Source of the DNA: UBA4660 sp034408895
GTDB lineage: Bacteria > Bacteroidota > Bacteroidia > Flavobacteriales_D > Sanyastnellaceae
Reading direction: 5' to 3'
Length of the DNA stretch: 39,957 nt
Assembly: GCA_034408895.1 (NCBI GenBank)
Contig: JAWXCI010000006.1
Coordinates: forward strand, 1-39,957
The notes beneath the pieces were generated by a model that saw only the letters and a list, made by a program, of their open reading frames with translations, was not told where the DNA came from and did not search any database. Within the stretch, counting starts at the first letter, position 1, and every line of letters starts with the position of its first letter. Of the stretch, positions 17,389 through 25,798 are shown one piece after another. The position numbers and the translations under genes are program-made.

Positions 17389-17619
17389 ATGATTATAACA
17401 GACCACATTGAAATCAATCCCGAAGTGATGATGGGCAAACCTGTCATTCGCGGAACAAGGATCACTGTCCAGTCCATTCTTGAAAAACTGGGTGCTGGTG
17501 AAAAGGAGGAGGACATCCTTCAGGACTATCCTAAACTGACACAGGAAAGCATCAAGGCCGCACTCATTTATGCAGCACACCATGTGAGTGGTGACATCAC
17601 CTTCGCCATAGCTTCATGA
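17389..17619 (+). CDS. DUF433 family antitoxin
   Basis: 76 residues, intact. The sequence HIEINPEVMMGKPVIRGTRI and VQSILEKLGAGEKEEDILQD followed by YPKLTQESIKAALIYAA is diagnostic of DUF433 (COG2442), a small winged-helix protein normally paired with a DUF5615 PIN-like toxin. It would neutralise the toxin and repress its own operon. The stop overlaps the start of the toxin remnant (ATGA), the usual coupled arrangement. Here the toxin is broken, so the antitoxin survives alone. Confidence 0.9.
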   Translation: MIITDHIEINPEVMMGKPVIRGTRITVQSILEKLGAGEKEEDILQDYPKLTQESIKAALIYAAHHVSGDITFAIAS

Positions 17620-17967
17620 AATTCCTGGCTGACGAAGGCGTTGCCTTTTCAGTAGTAGTCGCTTTGCGCGAAACGGGTTTTGATGTTCTATCCATTCTTA
17701 AAAACAACCGGCAAATGCCTGATGATAAAATACTGAACCTTGCGAATGACACTGGCAGAATCGTAATCACCTAAGACAAGGATTTTGGTGAACTTGTATT
17801 CAGGAAGGCAGGCTCATGCCGGAGTCATTTTGCTTCGGTTGGATGGTCTCAATCGCAGTCAAAGAGCGGATGTGGTGTTCAAGGCGGTTGACACGCTGAA
17901 AGAAAATCTTGAAGGCAATTTCACTGTCATTAAACCGAACATGGTGAGAGTGAAACAACTCAAATGA
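17616..17967 (+). pseudogene. DUF5615 PIN-like toxin, inactivated by a stop and a frameshift
   Basis: The reading MKFLADEGVAFSVVVALRET, GFDVLSILKNN and ILNLANDTGRIVIT is a DUF5615 (COG4634) N-terminus with the acidic residues of the PIN-like fold. A TAA at 17772-17774 sits where the family usually has a Glu/Asp-type residue before DKDFGELVF. After VFRK the frame shifts (about 17803-17815) and continues as QAHAGVILLRLDGLNRSQRA to a natural stop at 17965-17967. With both lesions the protein cannot be made whole. Confidence 0.85.
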
Positions 17968-17995
17968 TTATCAAGGGTATTCAAAGATTCAATAA

Positions 17996-18235
17996 GGTGA
18001 AAGAAGTTTCAAATGTCAGGTTGTCTCTAATCCTGTATCCGATTTTTTCATCAGCCATCTTTCTGGTTTCAATGCGGGCGATTCTTTCACGGTGATGGTC
18101 CCGAGGGGAAGAATTGTTCTTCAGCAAAACAATACTTCAAAAGAGATGATGGTGGATGCGGGTGAATGGGCGAGTGGTGTCTATGAATTGCGGATGAGCA
18201 ACGCTATTGCTTCGCAAAAAATCATTAGGCAATAA
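17996..18235 (+). pseudogene. Decayed T9SS type A sorting domain, copy 2
   Basis: The frame reads VVSNPVSDFFISHLSGFNAG, DSFTVM, RGRIVLQQNNTSKEMMVDAG, EWASGVYELRMSN and ends QKIIRQ. It has the complete end of a type A sorting domain but no protein body and no start. It matches copy 1 closely at base level, especially from GCGGGCGATTCTTTCACGG onward. The segment normally MDAMGR is altered to MVPRGR. Confidence 0.75.
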
Positions 18236-18249
18236 CAGGGACTAGAAAT

Positions 18250-18280
18250 AAAAAAGGGAGCCTCAGTCGCTCCCTTTTTT
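18250..18280. terminator. Bidirectional rho-independent terminator
   Basis: A perfect 12-bp stem (18250-18261 with 18269-18280; AAAAAAGGGAGC / GCTCCCTTTTTT) with a 7-base loop has T-runs on both strands. It can stop the minus-strand haloperoxidase-like gene and any plus-strand transcript from the sorting-domain remnant. Confidence 0.9.
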
Positions 18281-18297
18281 GTTCCGTAATTTTTGCC

Positions 18298-18471
18298 TCA
18301 CGGACAAAATGTTCCGAAAACACCGAGGAAGATCAACACGTCACTGGTATTCACCACGTCATCGCCTGTCATATCGAACACTCCGCATGATGATGTGCAG
18401 CCCATTTGTCCAAGCAGCAACAGCAGGTCACTGGTATTTATCGCGCCATCATTCGTGAAATCACCAATGCA
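18298..18471 (-). other. Dockerin-like C-terminal module of the haloperoxidase-like protein
   Basis: The last 57 residues contain two loops (DFTNDGAINTSD and DMTGDDVVNTSD), each followed by a leucine-rich helix. Inter-repeat cysteines read GCTSSCG and the ending is FGTFCP. Spacing and cysteines match the module at 1959-2138. Confidence 0.7.
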
Positions 18472-21400
18472 TGGCGGAGCAGGAGGATCAACAAAATCGC
18501 AAAGGCCATCACTGTCACTATCGGTAAACAAGGCTTCGGCTTTTGCAAAAGCATCAATCCCTACTTCGATACCAATCAATCGCGAAGGAACGTCATCAGC
18601 GGGTGGATGTATGCCTCCCCAAATTCTTGAGAGCGCACTTTCATCTGCAGCATCGCGATACGTTGCCCACTGTAGGTTAACATTCACGCTGGGTCCATCT
18701 TCAAATATCAGGAACTGGTTTTGCGGTGCAAAAAATTCTCCCATGCCTCCTGGAAAATATTCATCACCGGTGAAAAGCGTTAGCACTTCTGCCGCAGCGC
18801 GCGAATAGCTTGAGTGACCGGAAGTATAGCCAGCGAATGGAGGAGTGACGAATGATGAACGCTGGAACGGGAACCAGTTTTCGGCAAGCAGCCAGTCCAC
18901 TCCGGCTTCATCCACATCCACGTTGTCAATCACTTCATGACCTAGCCATCCATACACTTTTATTTTACCCGCGTTGATGTCTCCAGGCCCGGCAAGAGGA
19001 TCTCCCGTTTGCACCGTTTCGATAAACCCCGGAATAAGCGGAAGTCCTGCCGGATGATAATTGGATGCCTGTGCATCTGTGCTTTGTCCCAGGTCGGCCA
19101 TGGCGCGAATGGAGTGAACAGGGCGTGTCCAATCGTACCAACCTTTTATTCCCCAAACGGCAATGGCTGCATCGTGCATGGCACCACCAAGTGCGAGATA
19201 TCCTTTTACGTCCCATTCCAGGTCTTCGAGCACAGGACCTTCACCCTTGAACTGCTTTACCACCATGGCATGGTCGCTCACATAGTTGAAAATTGAAAAC
19301 CAGTGGCCGGGAGGAGTTTCTGAATTCGGACCATCGGCCCAAAATTCTGCAAGCACCCTTGCATAATCTCCACGAGGAACCATGTTGGGAGTGTACGGGA
19401 ATCCGGTTGCCGGATTCACCGGATGGCCATTCGTTGTGGTGCCTCCATTCAGTTGATCATAAAACGTATCGTAGTCGTTCGGGTCGGTCGGAAGCATATC
19501 CACATCACCGCGCGAAGCAGGCGAGATGTCCCACATCACTCCATCTGTTGGATCAAGATGCGATGACCATGTGAGCACCGTTGCAAAATTCCATTTGAAC
19601 AAATCGGATGTTCCGCTTCCGTCCATTTGCAGCAGTGGAGGTGTTCCGGGGTCATGATAAACGAGGTAATCAAAACCATCACGCGTGTTGGTTACCATGT
19701 CATCCGTGCTCAAGGCAAATGGAGTAACCGTTCCCCACTCCGGCCCGATAAACTTCGGGGTCGCTCCAGGAATTTCGTTTCCGCTTTGGTCAATAAAAAT
19801 ATCGAGAGTGGTGGGTTGCCAGCGGTTGATGTCAACCACGTTCGGGTTCCCGGGTTCGTCCACAATCATGGGTGGATTTACCGGCACATAAACCTGATAG
19901 TCGTAATTGCCTGCCTCGTTGCAGCCATCCTGCATTCCGAATGCGATGACACGATCCGCGATGTAGTTGCCCAGTGCAGCAGCATTTCCACCGGAGTAAT
20001 CGGTTGAAGTAAATGTTTTGTCAAACCCGAGAGTGTCCATGTGATAATCGTAACCCTGAAAAAGCAATGCACCATTGGGTGAGTTCACAAAACGGTTTTG
20101 CAGAATGCGGTATGCAGCATAACTGATGGCAGTGTCGCGTGCCGCATCAACATCCGCAGGTGGAGCAATTCCGTTGAAGGCACAAGTGAAACCATCCACA
20201 GTTTGCCCGAGAAGAAATGTGCATGCACCATCTTCGTAAGCCGCCCATGCATCATACAGAGCCAAACTCAAATGGAAAAGATTGCGTGCATGAACAGGAG
20301 GACGCGCAAAATCCTTTCGGATGGAACCAAGCAACAATTCATTCCATTGCCGCGCAACACTGTGATCGAGATCGGCAGTGGGAAAATCTGTCGGTGGTGA
20401 ACACGCAGCATCGGGATTGGTGGGACATGGATCACAGGCATCGGCCAGCCCATCTTCATCGTAGTCGGAAGGATTGGGGGCGAGCGAACAATTGTCACTC
20501 ATGTACAATCCATATCCTGAACAACTGCATGAGATTAAATCCTGCAATCCGTCATCGTTGATGTCGAGGAAACAAAGATCGTAACTGTTATCGGCCCAGG
20601 GATAAATGGTGCTGCCGTACGGATTGGCGAAAGTTCCTGCGTTGTTTTGATAAATGGCCAATCGTCTTCCCGAATCGCAAGGCGGAATATCCACGTCCAC
20701 ATCGGAAATTGCAACGTCCATATCTCCATCCAGATCAAGATCGGCTGCATGAACATTGCCACCGAAACCATTTGAACTGGAGAAATTAAAGTTCACCTGT
20801 GTGTAAGATATATTGGAATTAGCGGTGATGGTTCCGGCTGTGAGCAGGCGATCGCTCCCGTCATCAACCACCACAAGATCCTTTTTACCATCGAGGTTGA
20901 AATCAGCAATTTCGAACATGTAGGGCGAACTGCCTGGCTGTATGTTTTGCCAATTAGTAAAATTTCCTGTGCCATTGTTGTACAGTATGATAACACCACG
21001 CGCGTTCCAGGGCGATACATTGTACAACGTGGTGCACTTAATAATTTCCTTGTCGCCATCGTTGTCCATGTCGTGAATCTGCACCGCAGTGCCGAAGGCA
21101 GAGTTGCGCAGGCTGCCAAGTCTAGCCTGGCTTTCGTTAGTGAAGTAACCAGTGCCGTTATTGATTAGCAGATAGTCTTTTGCTGTACCCCCACCGGAGT
21201 TCACCCGATAGTTGCAGAAGTAGAGATCGGGAAAACCTTCCCCCGTTACATCACCGGCCCAAAGTGCGCAAAAAAGTATAGTGTCTTCGTTGAGCAACGG
21301 GAATCGTGCAGCGCTTTCATCAGCAAGTCCCAGCCAGTTACCGCTGCCGTCTTCGCCCAGGTTGTGGTAAAATTTTGGCTGCATGCCAAATGTGTTTGCA

Positions 21401-21831
21401 AAGACCACATCAGGCCATCCGTCTCCTGTCAAGTCACCTATGTAAACATCGCGGGCAAACATGGGAGTAGTGATAAAGCCGTTGGCGTACACCGTGGTGC
21501 GGTCGGTCATCACTCCATTTTCATTCATGAGAAGCAATGCAGGTTTTGCGGGTTCTGAGGAAGCTGAAAATGGTTCCTTGCGTGCCACTACCACATCAGT
21601 CATTCCATCGTTGTCGAGGTCTGCCGCCCACATGTCTTTCTCCTCATCATCGCTGGTGGCAACGGAAGTAAGAATGAGACGCCCGGCATTTTCATTTTGC
21701 CAGTCGAGCCATTGGGCATTGCTTGCTGAAGCGAGAAGCATTATGAAGAAAATTGAAACACAAATGCGGATTAGATTTTTTGTTTCAGAAGAATGAAGCA
21801 AACTTCTGCAAACGGAGTACAGACGATTCAT
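18298..21831 (-). CDS. Secreted FG-GAP / vanadium-haloperoxidase-like / dockerin-like fusion protein
   Basis: 1177 residues. A signal peptide (IRICVSIFFIMLLASASNAQ, cleaved near 40) precedes about 400 residues of FG-GAP/VCBS repeats (WAADLDNDGMTDVVVA, IGDLTGDGWPDVVFAN, IADFNLDGKKDLVVVD, AADLDLDGDMDVAISD). A calcium-type linker (DYDEDGLADACDPCP) follows at about 455-470. Next is a PAP2/vanadium-haloperoxidase-like domain at about 490-1100 with GWYDWTRPVHSIRA, FAGYTSGHSSYSRAAAEVL (about 1000-1015) and SRIWGGIHPPADD (about 1068-1080). These supply the Arg, Ser-Gly-His and Arg...His residues expected to bind vanadate. The end is a dockerin-like module, with no T9SS sorting domain. Possible role: surface-exposed halide oxidation or phosphatase activity; which one cannot be decided from sequence. 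Confidence 0.88.
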   Translation of the reverse strand: MNRLYSVCRSLLHSSETKNLIRICVSIFFIMLLASASNAQWLDWQNENAGRLILTSVATSDDEEKDMWAADLDNDGMTDVVVARKEPFSASSEPAKPALLLMNENGVMTDRTTVYANGFITTPMFARDVYIGDLTGDGWPDVVFANTFGMQPKFYHNLGEDGSGNWLGLADESAARFPLLNEDTILFCALWAGDVTGEGFPDLYFCNYRVNSGGGTAKDYLLINNGTGYFTNESQARLGSLRNSAFGTAVQIHDMDNDGDKEIIKCTTLYNVSPWNARGVIILYNNGTGNFTNWQNIQPGSSPYMFEIADFNLDGKKDLVVVDDGSDRLLTAGTITANSNISYTQVNFNFSSSNGFGGNVHAADLDLDGDMDVAISDVDVDIPPCDSGRRLAIYQNNAGTFANPYGSTIYPWADNSYDLCFLDINDDGLQDLISCSCSGYGLYMSDNCSLAPNPSDYDEDGLADACDPCPTNPDAACSPPTDFPTADLDHSVARQWNELLLGSIRKDFARPPVHARNLFHLSLALYDAWAAYEDGACTFLLGQTVDGFTCAFNGIAPPADVDAARDTAISYAAYRILQNRFVNSPNGALLFQGYDYHMDTLGFDKTFTSTDYSGGNAAALGNYIADRVIAFGMQDGCNEAGNYDYQVYVPVNPPMIVDEPGNPNVVDINRWQPTTLDIFIDQSGNEIPGATPKFIGPEWGTVTPFALSTDDMVTNTRDGFDYLVYHDPGTPPLLQMDGSGTSDLFKWNFATVLTWSSHLDPTDGVMWDISPASRGDVDMLPTDPNDYDTFYDQLNGGTTTNGHPVNPATGFPYTPNMVPRGDYARVLAEFWADGPNSETPPGHWFSIFNYVSDHAMVVKQFKGEGPVLEDLEWDVKGYLALGGAMHDAAIAVWGIKGWYDWTRPVHSIRAMADLGQSTDAQASNYHPAGLPLIPGFIETVQTGDPLAGPGDINAGKIKVYGWLGHEVIDNVDVDEAGVDWLLAENWFPFQRSSFVTPPFAGYTSGHSSYSRAAAEVLTLFTGDEYFPGGMGEFFAPQNQFLIFEDGPSVNVNLQWATYRDAADESALSRIWGGIHPPADDVPSRLIGIEVGIDAFAKAEALFTDSDSDGLCDFVDPPAPPCIGDFTNDGAINTSDLLLLLGQMGCTSSCGVFDMTGDDVVNTSDVLIFLGVFGTFCP

Positions 21832-21866
21832 TTGGAATTTGTTTAAGGTTAATTGAAGGAATGAGC

Positions 21867-21874
21867 CAAAGATA
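21867..21874 (-). promoter_or_regulatory. Candidate -7 box of the haloperoxidase-like gene
   Basis: On the minus strand TATCTTTG matches TAnnTTTG and lies about 35 bases before the ATG at 21831. A TTG occurs only 13 bases upstream of it, too close for a standard -33 box. Confidence 0.45.
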
Positions 21875-22309
21875 GCAGGATCAGGTTCAAGAGAGAATGA
21901 TGAATTCAGGCGCGGCTGCGAACCGTCCTGTTCTCAATTCTCTCACCACTACAGGATAATTGTTAAGACGGATAAACACTCTTATCGCATTGGGGCAATC
22001 AGACGTAAAAACAAAATATGGCAGGTGAGATTTTTTCCAGGAAAAATTGTGTGCGGCAAGTTTCCATAAGCACATCAAACCCCGCCACCATTTCTCCAAC
22101 ATCCAATTCTTATCATTCAATGTGGACTACGATCTCACTGTGATGGATGCTCCCGAGACAATCGCACACCGGGACCACCCTTGCAAACAAACGCATCTTG
22201 AAAAACCCGATGCATGGTAACGTGGTGACTTTTGTAATTGCCTACTTTCGGAATCCCAATTTTTCTTTCACAAACTTCATCGTCTACCACCCCACACACA
22301 CCGTGACGA
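21875..22309. other. Gene-free spacer with a faint third sorting-domain remnant
   Basis: No plausible gene is seen. At 22081-22163 on the plus strand the bases align with the two decayed sorting-domain copies: NIQFLSFNVDYDLTVMDAPE resembles the TIQLF.FNAGDSFTVMDAMG stretch, preceded by a match to NP(V/A)T in a shifted frame. The match is much weaker than between copies 1 and 2. The rest (short frames around 21887-22120 and 22147-22309) shows no recognisable protein. Confidence 0.4.
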
Positions 22310-23581
22310 ATGAAGAAAACCACCCCATATATAAGCGCCCTTATGGACATTAATAAAGAATCAATACGCAATCTTGCCATAGAAGCTGCCCTTGCACCGC
22401 AGGAGGAATTGCGCCCCGTGGGACACAAACACCAACGGCTCACCATTGGTATTCCCAAAGAAACATCATTCCAGGAAAAGCGCGTGGCACTGGTGCCGGA
22501 GAGTGTGGGGCTGCTGGTTTCACATGGCCACAAAGTGGTGGTGGAAACCGGTGCCGGCAAGGAAGCCCATTTCGAAGACCACGATTACAGCGAGGCAGGG
22601 GCGCACATTGTGTACAGCCCGCAGGATGTTTTCCGCAGCGAACTGATAATGAAAGTGGCGCCACCATCCATCGAAGAAATTGCAATGATGCCTGGCAAAC
22701 CTGCCGGGTCCAGCGGGCAAACACTTATTTGCGCCATACACATGCCGGTGCAAAAGGCAGAAACTTTCAAACAGCTTTCAGCAAAAAAAGTGACGGCCAT
22801 CGGCTGGGATTATATAAAGGATGATAGTGGAATTTATCCCGTGGTGCGGGCCATGGGCGAAATTGCTGGAAACACCTCTGTGCTCATTGCTGCGGAATAC
22901 CTGAGCAATAGCAGTGGCGGGCAGGGGCTGATGTTTGGCGGAATCAGCGGAGTGAAACCTACCGAAGTAGTGATAATAGGTGCGGGTACCGTAGGCGAAT
23001 TTGCAACCCGTGCTTCATTGGGTTTAGGTGCCACTGTAAAAGTGTTCGACAATAACGTTTATCGCCTGCGCAGGCTTCAAAGCGATTTAGGAATGAGGCT
23101 TTGGACAAGTACCATCCAGCCTACCCATTTGCGCAATGCACTGGAGACTGCTGATGTGGCCATCGGGGCATTGCACACCAAGGGTGGGCGCACTCCCATT
23201 GTGGTGAGCGAGGATATGGTGAGCAACATGAAATACGGCAGTGTGATTGTGGATATTGACATTGACCAGGGCGGATGTTTTGAAACCTGCCGTGTTACCA
23301 CTCACGACAAACCCATCTTTAAGGAACACGGTGTAATCCATTATTGCGTACCCAACCTTGCCTCCCGCGTTAGCCGCACTGCCAGTTATGCGCTGTCCAA
23401 CATTTTCGCGCCCATTGTTCTTTCCATTGGGGACGAGGGCGGCATCAGCAATCTTGTGCGCAACCACCACGGCTTTCGCCATGGTGTGATCATGTACAAC
23501 GGTGTGCTCACTTCCGAAATAATCGGCACCACTTTCGAGTTGCCGTGGAAGAGTTTGGATTTGCTGATGGCGGCTTTTTGA
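22310..23581 (+). CDS. ald: Alanine dehydrogenase
   Basis: NAD-dependent interconversion of L-alanine and pyruvate plus ammonia. The 423-residue protein has the N-terminal catalytic domain (IGIPKETSFQEKRVALVPE near 46, VVVETGAGKEA, LIMKVAPP, ICAIHMPVQK) and a Rossmann domain (VVIIGAGTVGEFATRASLGL near 218, VKVFDNN). The C-terminus has VDIDIDQGGCFET, THDKPIF, YCVPNLASRVSRTASYAL. It is about 50 residues longer than the classical enzyme, owing to an N-terminal extension. The start may be the ATG at 22310 or the ATG at 22343, which gives MDINKESIRNLA; sequence alone does not decide. Confidence 0.92.
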   Translation: MKKTTPYISALMDINKESIRNLAIEAALAPQEELRPVGHKHQRLTIGIPKETSFQEKRVALVPESVGLLVSHGHKVVVETGAGKEAHFEDHDYSEAGAHIVYSPQDVFRSELIMKVAPPSIEEIAMMPGKPAGSSGQTLICAIHMPVQKAETFKQLSAKKVTAIGWDYIKDDSGIYPVVRAMGEIAGNTSVLIAAEYLSNSSGGQGLMFGGISGVKPTEVVIIGAGTVGEFATRASLGLGATVKVFDNNVYRLRRLQSDLGMRLWTSTIQPTHLRNALETADVAIGALHTKGGRTPIVVSEDMVSNMKYGSVIVDIDIDQGGCFETCRVTTHDKPIFKEHGVIHYCVPNLASRVSRTASYALSNIFAPIVLSIGDEGGISNLVRNHHGFRHGVIMYNGVLTSEIIGTTFELPWKSLDLLMAAF

Positions 23582-23674
23582 AAATAAGCTAATCAGGGGT
23601 GGAATGTCCCACCCACAGACTGGGGCTGGGAAAACCGCGAAGTGATTTTTCCCATCATCCCACCCAAAAAAAAA

Positions 23675-23705
23675 CCCTGCCGCAAAAGCAGCAGGGAGTT
23701 TTTTT
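23675..23705. terminator. Bidirectional rho-independent terminator between ald and the hydrolase-like gene
   Basis: The stem CCCTGCCGC (23675-23683) pairs with GCAGCAGGG (23688-23696) with one mismatch around an AAAA loop. T-runs follow on the plus strand (23699-23705) and, through the A-run at 23666-23674, on the minus strand. It can end both convergent genes. Confidence 0.88.
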
Positions 23706-23723
23706 CCGATAGATGAAAAGATT

Positions 23724-25754
23724 TTATTCCACCACCACCGTTTGGGTTGCAGAAGTATTTGCGGTGCGGATGCGCACACTGTAAATACCGGCATCCCAAT
23801 GGGCGGTATTCACCTGAAGGATGTCCGATGATAAACCATCGAACACCTTGAAGCATTGGCCAAGGGCAGTGAATACTTCCACCGTTTCCATATTTTCTTT
23901 GGCGTTGATGGTAAAGCGATCATTAGCCGGATTTGGGAAAAGCACGAAGGAGGTTTGCGGAATTTCATCAACCCCCACCACCACGTTGGTTATCTGGAGG
24001 CAAAATTCACCATCAGCTATAGCAATGTTTGGGTCCAACGTGGAGTAATTGAAACCATCCACCAATAAATAATAGGTGATGCCATCGCCCAGTTCAAGGT
24101 CCATTTCCGCAAAGTAATTAGTGGTAGTAATATCCTCGCTATCATCCACACAAAGAACGGGAACAAGGTTGCTGCAATCATCCCCGGCATAAAGCGCAAA
24201 CTGGGTGTCGCCCAATTCTATGTAATCTTCCGTATCAAGATCGCCACCGCAATCATCAGCGAAAATGTTGTAGTCGTTTCCATCCCCTGTAAAAGTGAAC
24301 CACACGGAATTATCGAGCGAAGGAGAGTCACCGTTTCCATCGGGTTCCAGCCAGCATTCCCATCCCACTTCAGGATCGTTACCCACTGTGGCGGTGGTGT
24401 TGGAATAAGGACCGTTTTCAATCTGGATATTGCCGCTGCCACCTATCGAACCATTGAGATCGTAAGCCAGGTCGCAGGCATCATTAAGCACTCCACCGCT
24501 GCACGGGTTGTTAGGCAGGTTCAATATGCAAGCAAGTCGTGGCGCGGTGTACCATTGAATAGAGTCGCAATAATTCCTGCCTTTCTCCGCACTCATGTCG
24601 GGGTTGGTAGCAAGACCGTTGGCGTTGTTAGGATTATTAGGTGCCCACCATTCCCACGGTGCACTGTCAGTGGCCACCGGCCTGTTGAAGGGGAACAACC
24701 CATAGAAACCATCGTTGTAAGTATTGGCGGCTGCGGAGTAATTATCGCCATCCAGCAATCCAAATACATCGTTACTTCCAAAACCGCTAAGTTTTTCCTG
24801 CACATTGTAACTGCCATCCACTTCCACCACATTGTAATTCCAAACCGGAACCACCACCATACCAAATTCATAGGGTGCAAACGGATCATTAGGAGTATGA
24901 AATGAAATCATGGGAATGCTTCCATCCTCAAGCCATTCCAGGTCGCCCATGGCACCACCCATATTTACCGAAGCACTGAAATCGGAAGTATATCCCGGCC
25001 AGTTAGGATAAGCCAGCGTGTCCATGTCCAGTGGATTAATACCATAAGATGTTCCGTAGATATCACCGTTCACAAAATCCAGAACCATAGGCTGTGGATT
25101 ACCATCCATATCCGGATCCCACTGGAATTTTGGGTTGATGCCAATATCCGTAACATAATCGTTGATGGTAGCCGTGGCAAACGCTATGTATCCACCTGTG
25201 CCCTGTCCCCACACCACCACTTTAGTGGGGTCAATGCCATAAGGATTATCCATCTCGGCTTCCGTCATGCGGAAATAGCGTGCAGCGGTTCTGCTGTCCT
25301 GCACACCGCGGTAGGCAGCATTAATAAGAGTGTAAGTCCTCTCCTCTTGTGTGGGTGCAATGGGGTTCCATCCCAGGCGATAATCGCATGATGCTACCAC
25401 GTAACCCATCCGGGCAAAGCGAGAGCACAATTCCACTACGGCAGAATCAGTGCGCAATCCTGTTGGACTTTGGTTTTGAGGATGAGGTAAAAAATTGCCC
25501 GTGTGGAAGTAGAGAATAAGTGGTCGGTTGGTTTCTGTGTCTCCAGCCGGTTCGTACACATCCAATATCAGCGCTTCAGGAAGAGCTTCTCCCACTCCCT
25601 CAATGTTGTAATAAAGTACTGTTGCATTCATGCCATAGGTAACACCCGAGGTAACCTCCACATCGGTAAACACCTCCTCGATGTAGCGTTGTGCCTGTGT
25701 GTTCATAACGAACACCACCAGCATCATTAAGAATAAGGTAGAAATTTTTTTCAT
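23724..25754 (-). CDS. Secreted alpha/beta-hydrolase-like protein with T9SS type A sorting domain, nucleophile serine missing
   Basis: 676 residues: signal peptide (MKKISTLFLMMLVVFVMNTQAQ), an alpha/beta-hydrolase/carboxylesterase-like domain at about 45-400, a beta-sandwich domain at about 425-590 (WECWLEPDG, DNSVWFTFTGDGNDYNIF, TQFALYAGDDCSN), and a type A sorting domain (FVLFPNPANDRFTINA...GIYSVRI). Hydrolase landmarks include DVYEPAGD, ASCDYRLGWNP and DSRTAARYF. The elbow at about 182-188 reads WGQGTGG, so the usual GxSxG serine is glycine (codon GGC); DNA and translation agree. It lies 44 bases behind the TonB-dependent receptor gene and is probably co-transcribed. It may be non-catalytic or a binding protein. 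Confidence 0.85.
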   Translation of the reverse strand: MKKISTLFLMMLVVFVMNTQAQRYIEEVFTDVEVTSGVTYGMNATVLYYNIEGVGEALPEALILDVYEPAGDTETNRPLILYFHTGNFLPHPQNQSPTGLRTDSAVVELCSRFARMGYVVASCDYRLGWNPIAPTQEERTYTLINAAYRGVQDSRTAARYFRMTEAEMDNPYGIDPTKVVVWGQGTGGYIAFATATINDYVTDIGINPKFQWDPDMDGNPQPMVLDFVNGDIYGTSYGINPLDMDTLAYPNWPGYTSDFSASVNMGGAMGDLEWLEDGSIPMISFHTPNDPFAPYEFGMVVVPVWNYNVVEVDGSYNVQEKLSGFGSNDVFGLLDGDNYSAAANTYNDGFYGLFPFNRPVATDSAPWEWWAPNNPNNANGLATNPDMSAEKGRNYCDSIQWYTAPRLACILNLPNNPCSGGVLNDACDLAYDLNGSIGGSGNIQIENGPYSNTTATVGNDPEVGWECWLEPDGNGDSPSLDNSVWFTFTGDGNDYNIFADDCGGDLDTEDYIELGDTQFALYAGDDCSNLVPVLCVDDSEDITTTNYFAEMDLELGDGITYYLLVDGFNYSTLDPNIAIADGEFCLQITNVVVGVDEIPQTSFVLFPNPANDRFTINAKENMETVEVFTALGQCFKVFDGLSSDILQVNTAHWDAGIYSVRIRTANTSATQTVVVE

Positions 25755-25798
25755 TGTTTTTTGTTTTTTGTTTATTGAATTTATGATTGAAAAATTTA

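Noticed and set aside
22147..22309. Small plus-strand frame before ald
   Set aside because: No family pattern, and it overlaps the ald start in another frame; its upstream part covers the decayed sorting-domain trace.
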